DNA from: a virus
Reading direction: 5' to 3' (one strand)
DNA length: 49,372 nucleotides
IMG/VR virus record: IMGVR_UViG_3300042397_000601
Location: 1-49,372 of that record
The notes beneath the pieces were generated by a model. It saw only the letters and a program-made list of their open reading frames with translations, had not been told where the DNA came from and did not search any database. This document shows, one piece after another, positions 1 through 6,697 of this stretch (position 1 is the first letter of the stretch; each line of letters opens with the position of its first letter). Position numbers and translations under genes: made by a program.

Positions 1-193
1 TTACTCCTTCGTCCATTAGTTCATGCCATGTTGGGAACTTGTTGCGTGTGTCGTAGTAGTGCCAGAAGTCACAGAGAAAGCAACCCTTCTCATATGTACG
101 GCATCGCTTGGTCTGACTTAGGCGTAAGAACTTGAATCCGTCATTGGATTGGTACTTACCCTTGGCTCGTTTGCGTATGTCTCTAACTTTCAT
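1..193 (-). CDS. Unknown early protein, 3' end cut off by the window edge
   Basis: The frame starts with ATG at 193-191 and stays open for 64 codons to the left edge, so the C-terminus is missing. A near-perfect Shine-Dalgarno AGGAGG lies 6-7 bases upstream and decides this start. The first 11 bases overlap the end of the preceding 81-aa gene, which suggests translational coupling. The visible part is basic at the N-terminus (MKVRDIRKRAKGKY) and then has three Cys and several aromatic residues (CRTYEKGCFLCDFWHYY), which may bind metal. I do not recognise the family. It is the most distal visible gene of a leftward three-gene run. The start and reading frame are secure; the function is unknown. 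Confidence 0.75.
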   Translation of the reverse strand, partial: MKVRDIRKRAKGKYQSNDGFKFLRLSQTKRCRTYEKGCFLCDFWHYYDTRNKFPTWHELMDEGV

Positions 194-428
194 CAGAACC
201 TCCTAGTTTGGTTGCTATGTATTTGGCAAGACCTTCCTTGCCATGCTCGATGAACACATACCCGTAGAACTCTCCGTCCGTGTCGCAGAACTGTTCTTTG
301 GTTTGTTGGTTGGGACAGTTGTATGTCCGTGGTGAAAAGTGACAGCCGACACATTCCTCATGCTTTATCCAAGGCATAGTTTTGTAGAACTTGCCTTCGA
401 ACTTGATGCGTGATCTAGGCTTGGTCAT
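183..428 (-). CDS. Small cysteine-containing protein of unknown function (81 aa)
   Basis: The start chosen is ATG at 428, preceded by GAGGAAC. A longer in-frame extension to 647 exists, but it runs through the upstream membrane-protein gene and the repeat region and is not credible. The protein begins MTKPRSRIKFEGKFYK and has a CxxC pair (EECVGCHF) followed by two more Cys at about residues 38 and 48, a pattern that fits a small zinc-binding site. Its start overlaps the stop of the upstream 52-aa gene in an ATGA arrangement, and its end overlaps the next gene by 11 bases, so the three are probably one coupled operon. No family is recognised. Confidence 0.75.
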   Translation of the reverse strand: MTKPRSRIKFEGKFYKTMPWIKHEECVGCHFSPRTYNCPNQQTKEQFCDTDGEFYGYVFIEHGKEGLAKYIATKLGGSDES

Positions 429-583
429 AGTTCCTCGACAATGATGAGTGCTGTGCCTCCGAGATTGAAGCCCGCGAACACCAGAAAGATTTGCTGAAAC
501 ACAGGCGCTTCCATATTCCAACCAATGAATAGGCTGAGAAAGAATAGCGTGGTGAATCCAATGGCGTATCGAGCTTCGGTCAT
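425..583 (-). CDS. Small two-helix membrane protein (52 aa)
   Basis: This short gene runs from ATG at 583 to a TGA that overlaps the next gene's ATG (ATGA overlap at 425-428). AAGGA lies 6-8 bases upstream of the start. The translation has two hydrophobic stretches, about residues 8-21 (IGFTTLFFLSLFIG) and 31-49 (QIFLVFAGFNLGGTALIIV), joined by a short polar loop, and ends EEL. The start signal, the exact coupling and the membrane-like composition make it a real gene. It is the first gene after the repeat-rich 584-1131 region, so it is probably expressed early and acts at the inner membrane. Lysis genes lie elsewhere, so a holin role is less likely than host modification or superinfection exclusion; that is inference only. 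Confidence 0.65.
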   Translation of the reverse strand: MTEARYAIGFTTLFFLSLFIGWNMEAPVFQQIFLVFAGFNLGGTALIIVEEL

Positions 584-596
584 GGTGTGTCCTTAG

Positions 597-916
597 GTGT
601 GTATGTGTATACATACAAGGTTGATGGGGTGAGCCGTTTAATGTCATGCTCAGGACATGATGGTGCTTGAGGCGAATTGATGGATTAAAGGATTGCCAGT
701 CCTAAGCTGTTGCGCACACTATGTGTGTATGCGTAGCTCCGCTCGTCAACGAACACCTGACGGCTTGGTGTGTATACATACATTGTGTGTATGTGTATAT
801 CGAATTATCCAAAACTTGGGGTGAAATATCCAAGCTGGATAATTAGAATTGGTGTGTATGTGGCTCGCAACCCGCATGAATACTGGGTTTGCGTGTGTGT
901 ATAGGGTATACCCTAT
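597..916. repeat. Array of GTGTGTAT / GTATAC motifs (operator-like)
   Basis: Copies are seen at 597-616 (GTGTGTATGTGTATACATAC), 723-735, 768-781 (GTGTGTATACATAC), 785-800, 852-862 and 892-908. The same motif recurs at 2311-2340 and as the perfect palindrome GTGTGTATACACAC at 2369-2382, just before the ribbon-helix-helix gene. The clustering in the two gene-free regions on either side of the 170-aa gene suggests binding sites for one phage regulator. Confidence 0.6.
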
Positions 917-1134
917 GTGAATTATCCAAGTGCCGAAAATAGGGTGGCACTTTTTGGACATGATGCGAATTGCGCTCGCGACACACGATGCGACATGAAA
1001 TTCTCATAGTACACATGTGGTGTGTTTTCTTTGGATAATTGGATAATTGGATAATTCGATCTACTAAGTGGTTGATTTCATTAGCTTTTCGAATTATCCA
1101 ACGAATTATCCAGCCTCATACCCTTGGATAATTA
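803..1134. repeat. Iteron-like cluster of TGGATAATT / AATTATCCA
   Basis: The 9-bp motif occurs about nine times in both orientations: 803-811, 836-844, 920-928, three tandem copies with a 9-bp period at 1032-1056, 1092-1100, 1104-1112 and 1124-1133, with a weaker copy at 824-832. The last copy overlaps the stop codon of the leftward 170-aa gene. Such AT-rich iterated sites are typical of initiator-protein or repressor binding arrays. I have not noticed a comparable cluster elsewhere in the window. Confidence 0.6.
901..916. promoter_or_regulatory. Perfect 16-bp palindrome
   Basis: ATAGGGTATACCCTAT is its own reverse complement. It sits between the GTGTGTAT array and the TGGATAATT array, directly after GTGTGTGT and 4 bases before an AATTATCC copy. 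A dimeric regulator site is the simplest reading. Confidence 0.5.
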
Positions 1135-1644
1135 GGCAGTCAACGATTTGGCATCAGCTTGGGCAGATTGCTTGGCTTTGGCTTCGTTGGTATAGTACTC
1201 GGCAGATGCAACCATCTCGATGGCAATGGCTTTCAATTCCATAGCCTTGGCAAGTGTCGCACCAGCTTTCTCAGCACCAGTCTTTTTATCAGTCACCATG
1301 CCACCAGTCTTGGACAAGCGGATTTTCATGATGCGAGCCTCGAATTGATCTGCGAGTGACTCGAAAGCGGCACGATTCGAGATCACCATAGGCTCACCGA
1401 GTTGGGCGGCAAAGTACTCGCCGACTGGTTTGTAGTTGCATGATGGGAAAGCGGCTTGCTTGGCAATGGCTTGGATACCACCATTGGCGATACCATTACG
1501 AGCGGCTAATCCGACTTTACCCTTAGCGTTGGCGAGAGCCATCTTGGTGTAGCCTGAAGCTTGGTTCACGACTGACAGTTGACGATCAGTCTTGGTTTTG
1601 CCAGTTACATTGATGATGGCGGGAGTGAATTGTGCGAGTTCCAT
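1132..1644 (-). CDS. Unknown phage protein, Ala/Lys-rich (170 aa)
   Basis: The start is ATG at 1644, with AAAGGAAA just upstream. An in-frame extension to 1758 has no ribosome binding site and would enter the candidate structured RNA, so I reject it. The protein begins MELAQFTPAIINVTGK and is helical in character. It has a central stretch rich in Ala and Gly (GLAARNGIANGGIQAIAKQ), a Lys/Ala-rich C-terminal half (KKTGAEKAGATLAKAMELK), and an Ala/Lys tail. There is no signal peptide, membrane segment or recognised domain. It is the first protein gene of the leftward unit after the control region, so it is probably made early. Its stop codon lies inside the last TGGATAATT repeat. Confidence 0.75.
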   Translation of the reverse strand: MELAQFTPAIINVTGKTKTDRQLSVVNQASGYTKMALANAKGKVGLAARNGIANGGIQAIAKQAAFPSCNYKPVGEYFAAQLGEPMVISNRAAFESLADQFEARIMKIRLSKTGGMVTDKKTGAEKAGATLAKAMELKAIAIEMVASAEYYTNEAKAKQSAQADAKSLTA

Positions 1645-1689
1645 GATTTTTCCTTTGGTTGATTGAGCTTGGATATGTACTCGGATGAA

Positions 1690-2145
1690 TACATACTGAA
1701 GCCCACTACTAGAGTGGGACTTTCGCCTTTGCCAATGTCTTTCCACGGGGCCTTCCAAACTATACGGTCTTGCACCGCCATAACTTGTCGCGTAAGACTA
1801 CTGGTGATCCTAGTTATTCGAATACGCTTTTCAGGGTAGGCACAATCAACACCCGCTTTTCAGTACAACACTTCTGTTGCCAACTTACTTCCACGGGACT
1901 CATGTCCGCCTTACGGCTCACTCATTCGATAGAGCTAGACTCGCATACATAGTCAATGCTTGTCAGGGTGTCTTCGACTACTTCGCACCCATCCCTCGCG
2001 TCACCAAGGGAGATTCCACTACTAAATTTTTAACGATCAATTCCCCATCAATAGCCTTTGCTATACGCCCGCCTCGGTTCGTAAACCTCCGCCCGACTTT
2101 CCCGTAGTAAGTCGCCTAGGCAACAAAGAACAATCTCACTTGGAG
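1690..2145 (-). ncRNA. Candidate large structured non-coding RNA (~450 nt)
   Basis: This gene-free stretch is packed with short perfect hairpins. Read on the minus strand they include stems at 2111-2124 (CUAG loop), 2076-2087 (UACG loop), 2051-2064 (AAAG loop), 1992-2011 (seven pairs), 1966-1990 (GGGUG/CACCC), 1908-1917 (GUAA loop), 1896-1907 (AUGA loop), 1862-1885 (GAAG loop) and 1756-1787 (eight outer plus four inner pairs, GCAAG loop), a GGC-GAAA-GUC hairpin near 1720-1729, and 1702-1718. Several loops are GNRA- or UNCG-like only on the minus strand, which favours leftward transcription. The decamer CUGAAAAGCG occurs twice, flanking a GGGU/ACCC hairpin around 1830-1862. No group I or II intron core, RNase P, tmRNA or tRNA pattern was found. 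Large ornate phage RNAs such as GOLLD and ROOL are known; membership here is unproven. The exact ends are uncertain. Confidence 0.5.
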
Positions 2146-2167
2146 TGAGCGGTACGATCACCGCTCA
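2135..2167. promoter_or_regulatory. Two overlapping, mutually exclusive hairpins
   Basis: CTCACT-TGG-AGTGAG (2135-2149) and TGAGCGGT-ACGATC-ACCGCTCA (2146-2167) share bases 2146-2149, so only one can form fully at a time. This is the geometry of an attenuator or switch. There is no T-run on either side, so neither is a standard terminator. Confidence 0.45.
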
Positions 2168-2221
2168 ACAGAGGCAGAGTTGATAATCTCAGCCTCCTCA
2201 ACATAGGCAGAGTTGATAATC
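2164..2221. repeat. Two-copy 33-bp-period tandem repeat
   Basis: A 25-bp unit ending in GGCAGAGTTGATAATC occurs at 2164-2188 and 2197-2221 with one mismatch (G versus T at the eighth base) and an 8-bp spacer. It lies between the candidate RNA and the C-rich tract. Its role is not recognised: regulator binding sites or a duplicated 5' segment of the RNA are possible. Confidence 0.6.
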
Positions 2222-2232
2222 GGGACACGCCA

Positions 2233-2266
2233 CCCCCCACAGGACACCCGACCCCGCCCCCACCCC
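2233..2266 (-). other. G-quadruplex-type tract (minus strand)
   Basis: On the minus strand four G-runs of 4, 5, 4 and 3 (2266-2263, 2261-2257, 2255-2252, 2249-2247) are separated by loops of only T, C and TC, and a further run of six G lies at 2238-2233. This satisfies the usual four-run, short-loop quadruplex pattern. The surrounding DNA has ordinary base composition, so the tract stands out. If the leftward transcript starts near 2350, the G-rich strand would be in the RNA. Confidence 0.6.
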
Positions 2267-2358
2267 GCGCCATCCTTACGACTCAGCCTTACAGCGGCCC
2301 AAAAAATAAAGTACATACACACCTTTTGTATGTATACGCACGTAAAAAATGAAAAAAT

Positions 2359-2387
2359 ACCGTAGAATGTGTGTATACACACCTCAA
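2359..2387 (-). promoter_or_regulatory. Weak candidate leftward promoter spanning the palindrome
   Basis: On the minus strand TTGAGG (2387-2382) and TACGGT (2364-2359) are separated by 17 bases, and that spacer is almost entirely the 14-bp palindrome. The boxes match the sigma70 consensus only 4/6 and 3/6, so this rests mainly on position at the head of the leftward unit. A rightward -10-like TAGAAT lies at 2363-2368, overlapping it face to face, but without a good -35. Confidence 0.3.
2369..2382. promoter_or_regulatory. Perfect 14-bp operator-like palindrome
   Basis: GTGTGTATACACAC is perfectly symmetric and lies 16 bases upstream of the ribbon-helix-helix start codon. Half-site relatives occur at 2311-2321 and 2327-2338 and in the 597-916 array. 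RHH proteins bind such short palindromes as dimers of dimers, so autoregulation by the adjacent gene product is the natural inference. Confidence 0.55.
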
Positions 2388-2397
2388 GGAGCCCGAA

Positions 2398-2583
2398 ATG
2401 ATCTCGGAAATGAAGCGTTGGAACCTATTTATCCCCGTGCCGCTACTAGAAAAAACACAAAATTTGGCTAAAAAACGAGGCGTTTCTGCTGCTGATGTGG
2501 TCAGAATTGCCCTAGAAAAGTACCTGCAAGCCCTCGAAAAACAGGAAAAAGCACTGGCGGAGGCCGAAAATGTCGCAAATTGA
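2398..2583 (+). CDS. Ribbon-helix-helix DNA-binding protein (CopG/Arc type, 61 aa)
   Basis: The start is ATG at 2398 with AAGGAG six bases upstream; a longer in-frame start at 2371 would lie inside the palindrome and is rejected. The protein MISEMKRWNLFIPVPLLEK... shows the RHH plan. A short beta strand (residues 6-11, RWNLFI) is followed by a first helix (LLEKTQNLAKKRG), the turn VSAADVV, a second helix (RIALEKYLQAL) and a Lys/Glu/Ala-rich tail. RHH proteins of this size are dimeric repressors that insert the strand into the major groove. It sits at the head of the rightward unit, overlaps terS by 14 bases, and lies next to a perfect palindrome, so it probably regulates its own promoter and perhaps the divergent leftward one. 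Confidence 0.75.
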   Translation: MISEMKRWNLFIPVPLLEKTQNLAKKRGVSAADVVRIALEKYLQALEKQEKALAEAENVAN

Positions 2584-3082
2584 CCCAGAAATTGGTGATG
2601 AACCTCTGGAATATGGTGAAAAAAGCACCTCATTCCCACACATAAGCGATGAAATGGTTGCATCCATAGCACTAGGCATGGAAGATGACCTGATCGTGGC
2701 AGCCCGGCATGGTTTAAGTGTTGAGCAGTACCAAGTTTTGGAGAAAGAGAAGTGGTTTCAACTCCAAGTTGCCATCAAACGCTCAGAATTTGAGAAAAAC
2801 GGCGTCACATTCAAGGCAAAAGCCACATGGATGGCCAGCGAACTCCTGCATCAGGTGTATGTAAGCGGTGCCAGCAAAGATGCGACTCTAAGTCAGAAGC
2901 ACGAAATTCTCAAAACGCTCATCAAGGCCGGCGGTCTGGAGCCAAAAGAGGAAAGAGCGCAAAATACAGGGCCGACCTTCACACTTTCGATTGACCTCGG
3001 TGGAGGCCAGACACTGAGCCTTGGAAACCAGCCAGTCATGCAGCCTGTTACATTGGATGTAGAAACTAAGGAAGTCAAATGA
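2570..3082 (+). CDS. terS: Probable terminase small subunit (170 aa)
   Basis: The start ATG at 2570 has GCGGAGG about eight bases upstream, inside the end of the RHH gene. The protein has an acidic N-terminus, then a helical region with an HTH-like stretch (MVASIALGMEDDLIVAARHG, about residues 30-49), a conserved-looking segment MASELLHQVYVSGASKDATL, and KHEILKTLIKAGGLEPKEER. The C-terminus is flexible and Gly-rich. Small terminase subunits bind the packaging site and load the large subunit. The assignment rests on this composition and on its position directly before, and overlapping by four bases (ATGA), the large subunit. Small-subunit sequences diverge widely, so the family match is inferred rather than read directly. 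Confidence 0.65.
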   Translation: MSQIDPEIGDEPLEYGEKSTSFPHISDEMVASIALGMEDDLIVAARHGLSVEQYQVLEKEKWFQLQVAIKRSEFEKNGVTFKAKATWMASELLHQVYVSGASKDATLSQKHEILKTLIKAGGLEPKEERAQNTGPTFTLSIDLGGGQTLSLGNQPVMQPVTLDVETKEVK

Positions 3083-4551
3083 GCGTATACAAACCGACGG
3101 CAACGCAGCGAGAATTCATGTTGGACGAAAACTACGTCCGCGTCTTGGCAGGGCCAGTTGGTGGCGGTAAATCTGTGACATGCGTACATGAACTCGTACG
3201 TCTAGCCATGGGTCAAGCGCCAAATTCGAAAAAAATTCGAAAAACTAGGGCGGTTATTGTCCGTAACACGGCTGACCAGCTGGCGCTTACGACAAGGAAA
3301 ACAGTGTTCGATTGGCTGCCGCCCGGTGAGGCTGGGATATGGAAAGCCGTTGAGAAGACGTTTATACTGATGGCAAAGTTAGCCGACGGCACCACGGTCG
3401 AATCGGAGTGGCTATTCATTGCCCTTGATACACCGGACGACGTTAGAAAAGCGCTGTCTCTGGAGACGACGTTCATCTGGGGAAACGAATCCCGAGAGTT
3501 ACATCAAGACGTTGTGGACGGTCTGCTTGGTCGTCTGAACCGTTATCCGTCCATGAAAGACGGCGGCCCGACAAGGTCTTGCGCTCTGTTCGATACCAAC
3601 ATGCCGGACGAAGATACGTGGTGGCATAACAAAATGGAAGAGCCGCCAAGCAACTGGAGCATCTATAAACAGCCGGCGGCGATTCTTAAACCTGATGTCT
3701 ACACAGAGCGGTTCGGCGAAGAGCCTGAAGAAATCCTGCTGGATAAAGACGCTCAAGAATGGTGTGTCAACCCCGAAGCGGACAACTACAACCACCTGCC
3801 CAAACAGTACTACCCCAACTTGATCCCCGGCAAGACTGAGGACTGGTTGCGTGTGTATCTGAGATCAGAGTATGGTAGGTCGCTCTCAGGAACCCCGGTG
3901 TACGAGAAGACGTTCACTGCTGATTTCCATGTGGCCAAAGATACCATCAAGCCGATTAAGAGTGCGGACTATCCGGTCATCATCGGACTGGACTTTGGGC
4001 GTACACCGGCAGCTGTGTTTAAGCAACGTGACCCTCGCGGGCGTGTCGTGACGCTGGGGGAGCTGGTCTCGGAGAACATGGGTATCGAGACTTTTATCAG
4101 GACGAAGCTGAATCCGCACATCGCCAACCACCTGCAGGGGTGTACTTTTTTAGTTGCGCCTGATCCAGCCGGCTACGCTAAGCAGCAGCAAAACGAGATG
4201 TCGCTGGTTGATGTTTTGAAGGATGCAGGGTTTAAATGTGTACGGCCCCCGACAAATAAGCCAGAACTCAGGATTCAGGCCGTGGAGCGCTTACTCATGC
4301 AGCAGCTAGAAGGTAAGGCGTTGTACTTGATCGACCCGGCGTGCACGTCGCTCATCAAGGGATTTCGGTACGGGTATCGGTACAAAATCAAGAAGAACGG
4401 CGAGATGGAAGACAAACCGGACAAGAACGAGTTCTCGCACGTCCACGATGCGAACCAGTACGCCGACTCCGTGATGGACATGAATTTGCGGGGGTCTGCG
4501 ATGGCGTCCGGACGCAAAGAAGTTAAGCGAGTAAAGTATGCATACACTTGA
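3079..4551 (+). CDS. terL: Terminase large subunit (packaging ATPase and nuclease, 490 aa)
   Basis: Packages DNA into the prohead by ATP hydrolysis and cuts concatemers. The Walker A motif GPVGGGKS is at residues 25-32, with a downstream TTFIWGNESRE (130-140) in the Walker B/catalytic Glu position. The RNase H-like nuclease domain begins around VIIGLDFGRTPA (Asp305), and the late acidic motif is VHDANQYADSV (His456-Asp457). The length is normal for the family. The start overlaps terS by four bases. The -35 box of a likely promoter for the portal gene overlaps the stop codon. The call is secure; the packaging strategy (cos, pac or terminal repeat) cannot be read here. Confidence 0.93.
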   Translation: MSVYKPTATQREFMLDENYVRVLAGPVGGGKSVTCVHELVRLAMGQAPNSKKIRKTRAVIVRNTADQLALTTRKTVFDWLPPGEAGIWKAVEKTFILMAKLADGTTVESEWLFIALDTPDDVRKALSLETTFIWGNESRELHQDVVDGLLGRLNRYPSMKDGGPTRSCALFDTNMPDEDTWWHNKMEEPPSNWSIYKQPAAILKPDVYTERFGEEPEEILLDKDAQEWCVNPEADNYNHLPKQYYPNLIPGKTEDWLRVYLRSEYGRSLSGTPVYEKTFTADFHVAKDTIKPIKSADYPVIIGLDFGRTPAAVFKQRDPRGRVVTLGELVSENMGIETFIRTKLNPHIANHLQGCTFLVAPDPAGYAKQQQNEMSLVDVLKDAGFKCVRPPTNKPELRIQAVERLLMQQLEGKALYLIDPACTSLIKGFRYGYRYKIKKNGEMEDKPDKNEFSHVHDANQYADSVMDMNLRGSAMASGRKEVKRVKYAYT

Positions 4552-4575
4552 CCGCTTGACACGGCAGCGTACAAT
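4548..4575 (+). promoter_or_regulatory. Sigma70-like promoter before the portal gene
   Basis: TTGACC (4548-4553), a 16-base spacer and TACAAT (4570-4575) each match consensus at five of six positions. The predicted start of transcription is near 4582, leaving a leader of about 18 bases containing AAGGA before the portal ATG at 4600. A second TTGACA at 4556 is too close to be the -35. Confidence 0.65.
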
Positions 4576-4599
4576 GCGGTAACTATTTAAGGACGACTG

Positions 4600-6690
4600 A
4601 TGGCTACAGGTATTGCTCTCATTCCAGTTGCCCGCGCAAGTGACCTTGAGGCGGAATCTAAAAAGCGTAGTGATTCTATGCAGAACCAGCCCGTGATTCA
4701 GGGCTTAGCTGCGCACGTCCGCACTCGATGGGACAGTGCTCGCACTGCGAAACGAACGTTGGAAGAACGCATGCTGCAGTGCCTGCGCCAGCGTAACGGC
4801 GAGTATGACCCTGAGAAATTGCAGGAAATCAGAGAGCAGGGCGGCTCCGATATTTATATCAACCTGACCTCAGTTAAGTGCCGCGCAGCGACAAGTTGGT
4901 TGCGTGATACGTTGTTAGGTTCTGGCTCTGACAAGCCTTGGGCGATTGCTGGAACGCCGAACCCTGACATGCCTCCGGAGATCATGCAGGAATTGCAGGC
5001 CCGATTGGCCAACGAGTTGATGGTTCACATACAGCAGGGCGGCATGCAGCCTAGTCCCTCAGAGTTGCGCACAATGGCGCTTCAGATGAAAGACGAAGCT
5101 GAGCGTGAGATGCGTGAGCAATCCGCAGATCGTGTTAGCCGCATGGAACGTAAGATGGAAGACCAGTTGCTCGAGGGCGGTTGGTATAAAGCGTTCAACG
5201 AATTCTTGGATGACATCGTCACATTCCCATACGCCGTGCTCAAGGGCCCGATCAAACGCAAACGCAAAACACTGCAGTGGCAGAACAATGCATTGGTTCC
5301 TGTCGAAGAGATTCGCAACGAGTGGGAGCGTGTTGATCCGTTCATGTTGTACTGGGCTCCATGGTCTTGGGACTTAGGCGATGGTTACGTCATCGAGCGT
5401 CATCGCTTAACAGCGGAAGCACTGCAGGCCCTCATCGATGTGCCCGGTTACAACAATGACGCTATTCGTACAATCCTGAACGACTTCGGCACAATGGGCA
5501 TGAAGCAGTGGTTGTGGTCTGACTCATCGAAAGCAGAAGCTGAAGGTAAAGACGTTACCGAGAGTTCCATCACCGGCGACTTGGTTGATGCACTGCAGCT
5601 GTGGGACTCTGTCAAGGGTAGCTTGCTCCTCGAGTGGGGCCTGACTGAGAAAGAGATTCCTGATCCAGCTCTGAGCTATCCATGCGAAGTGTGGCTCATC
5701 GGCAACGTTGTGATTCGCGCTGTTCTGAACTACGACCCGCTGGGCCGCAAGCCTTACTACCTCACAAGTTATGAGAACCTCCCCGGTTCAGTAGATGGTA
5801 AAGGCGTGACTGACTTGTGCCGTGACGCACAGGCTATGGTGAACGCATCGGGCCGCGCACTGGCGAACAACATGGGTATTAGCTCTGGCCCGCAGGTCGG
5901 AATTAACATCTCACGCTTGCCCGCAGGTGAAGACATCTCTGACATGCACCCATGGAAGATTTGGCAGTTCTCGTCTTCTGACTACGGCGACAACTCTCCA
6001 CCTATTACGTTCTTCCAGCCTAACAGCAACGCCAACGAGTTGATGGCTGTGTTTGAGAAATTCTCTGCACGCGCTGACGAAGACACGATGATCCCTCGCT
6101 ACATGACGGGTGAGAACACACCGGGCGCAGGACGTACATCGTCTGGTCTGTCCATGTTGATCTCCAACGCCGGTAAGGGTATCAAGCAGGTTATCAGCAA
6201 CATCGACAAGAACGTCATCACGCCAGCCATCGAGCGCTTGTACCAAGACAACTTGCGTTACAGCAAAGACCCTGACCTGATCGGCGATGTGAACATCGTA
6301 GCTACTGGTGCGACTAGCCTCGTGATTAAAGAAGCTGAAGCTGTTCGTCGTAACGAGTTCCTGCAGGTTGTGCTCAACAGCCCAGTGGCTCAGCAGATCG
6401 TCGGTATGGACGGCACTGCAGAGTTGCTCCGCGACCAAGCTAAGAACTTGAGCGGCAATGTGGATCGCATCGTTCCTGATCGTCAGCAACTCAGTGTTGT
6501 ACAGCAACAACAGCAGACCATCGCTCAATTGCAAGAACAGTTGGCAGCGATCATGGGTGAGATTCAGAATGCGGGTATGGCACCGGGTGGTATGACTCAG
6601 GGCCCCGCACCAAAGAATATGTTGCCTGACGGAAGTCAGGTAGGTGGTCGCGAGGGCAATATGATGTCCCCAAGACCAAATGGTGTTTAA
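4600..6690 (+). CDS. Portal protein (head-tail connector, 696 aa)
   Basis: Forms the ring at the capsid vertex through which DNA enters and leaves. The position after terL and before scaffold and capsid is diagnostic, and the length fits the long portals of short-tailed phages. Visible features: an N-terminal helical region (RTAKRTLEERMLQCLRQRNG), a central part with NLTSVKCRAATSWLRDTLLG and GRALANNMGISSGPQVGINI, a helical stem region with the segment PGAGRTSSGLSMLISNAGK, and a Gln-rich C-terminal coiled coil (QQLSVVQQQQQTIAQLQEQL) like a barrel/crown. It ends in a Gly/Met/Pro-rich tail. The ribosome binding site AAGGA precedes the ATG. A good promoter lies just upstream. Confidence 0.88.
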   Translation: MATGIALIPVARASDLEAESKKRSDSMQNQPVIQGLAAHVRTRWDSARTAKRTLEERMLQCLRQRNGEYDPEKLQEIREQGGSDIYINLTSVKCRAATSWLRDTLLGSGSDKPWAIAGTPNPDMPPEIMQELQARLANELMVHIQQGGMQPSPSELRTMALQMKDEAEREMREQSADRVSRMERKMEDQLLEGGWYKAFNEFLDDIVTFPYAVLKGPIKRKRKTLQWQNNALVPVEEIRNEWERVDPFMLYWAPWSWDLGDGYVIERHRLTAEALQALIDVPGYNNDAIRTILNDFGTMGMKQWLWSDSSKAEAEGKDVTESSITGDLVDALQLWDSVKGSLLLEWGLTEKEIPDPALSYPCEVWLIGNVVIRAVLNYDPLGRKPYYLTSYENLPGSVDGKGVTDLCRDAQAMVNASGRALANNMGISSGPQVGINISRLPAGEDISDMHPWKIWQFSSSDYGDNSPPITFFQPNSNANELMAVFEKFSARADEDTMIPRYMTGENTPGAGRTSSGLSMLISNAGKGIKQVISNIDKNVITPAIERLYQDNLRYSKDPDLIGDVNIVATGATSLVIKEAEAVRRNEFLQVVLNSPVAQQIVGMDGTAELLRDQAKNLSGNVDRIVPDRQQLSVVQQQQQTIAQLQEQLAAIMGEIQNAGMAPGGMTQGPAPKNMLPDGSQVGGREGNMMSPRPNGV

Positions 6691-6697
6691 AAGACTG

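Larger units (their letters stand above)
584..1131. promoter_or_regulatory. 548-bp non-coding region packed with two kinds of short repeat
   Basis: No credible gene lies here. The only longer open frame (746-961, minus) is built from the repeats themselves and has no ribosome binding site. The left half holds GTGTGTAT-type motifs, the right half holds TGGATAATT-type motifs, and a perfect 16-bp palindrome sits at 901-916. It lies between two leftward genes, so it probably carries the promoter and operators of the 583-to-1 gene run, a replication origin, or both. I could not identify a convincing -35/-10 pair in it. Confidence 0.6.

Noticed and set aside
746-961. Open frame of 71 codons on the minus strand
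   Set aside because: Its sequence is made of the GTGTGTAT and TGGATAATT repeats (His/Thr/Ile-rich), with no ribosome binding site.
1645-1758. N-terminal extension of the 170-aa gene
   Set aside because: No ribosome binding site; the internal ATG at 1644 has AAAGGAAA; the extension enters the hairpin region.
1770-2107. Two overlapping short + strand frames across the candidate RNA
   Set aside because: No ribosome binding site, odd composition, and better explained by the hairpin-rich non-coding sequence.
1690-2145. Group I/II intron, RNase P, tmRNA or tRNA
   Set aside because: I could not find an intron core or domain V, the RNase P conserved blocks, a tRNA-like domain or a complete cloverleaf.
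5911-6534. 207-codon minus-strand frame opposite the portal gene
   Set aside because: It is antisense to a clear portal gene and has no ribosome binding site or neighbours on that strand; it is a by-product of codon bias.
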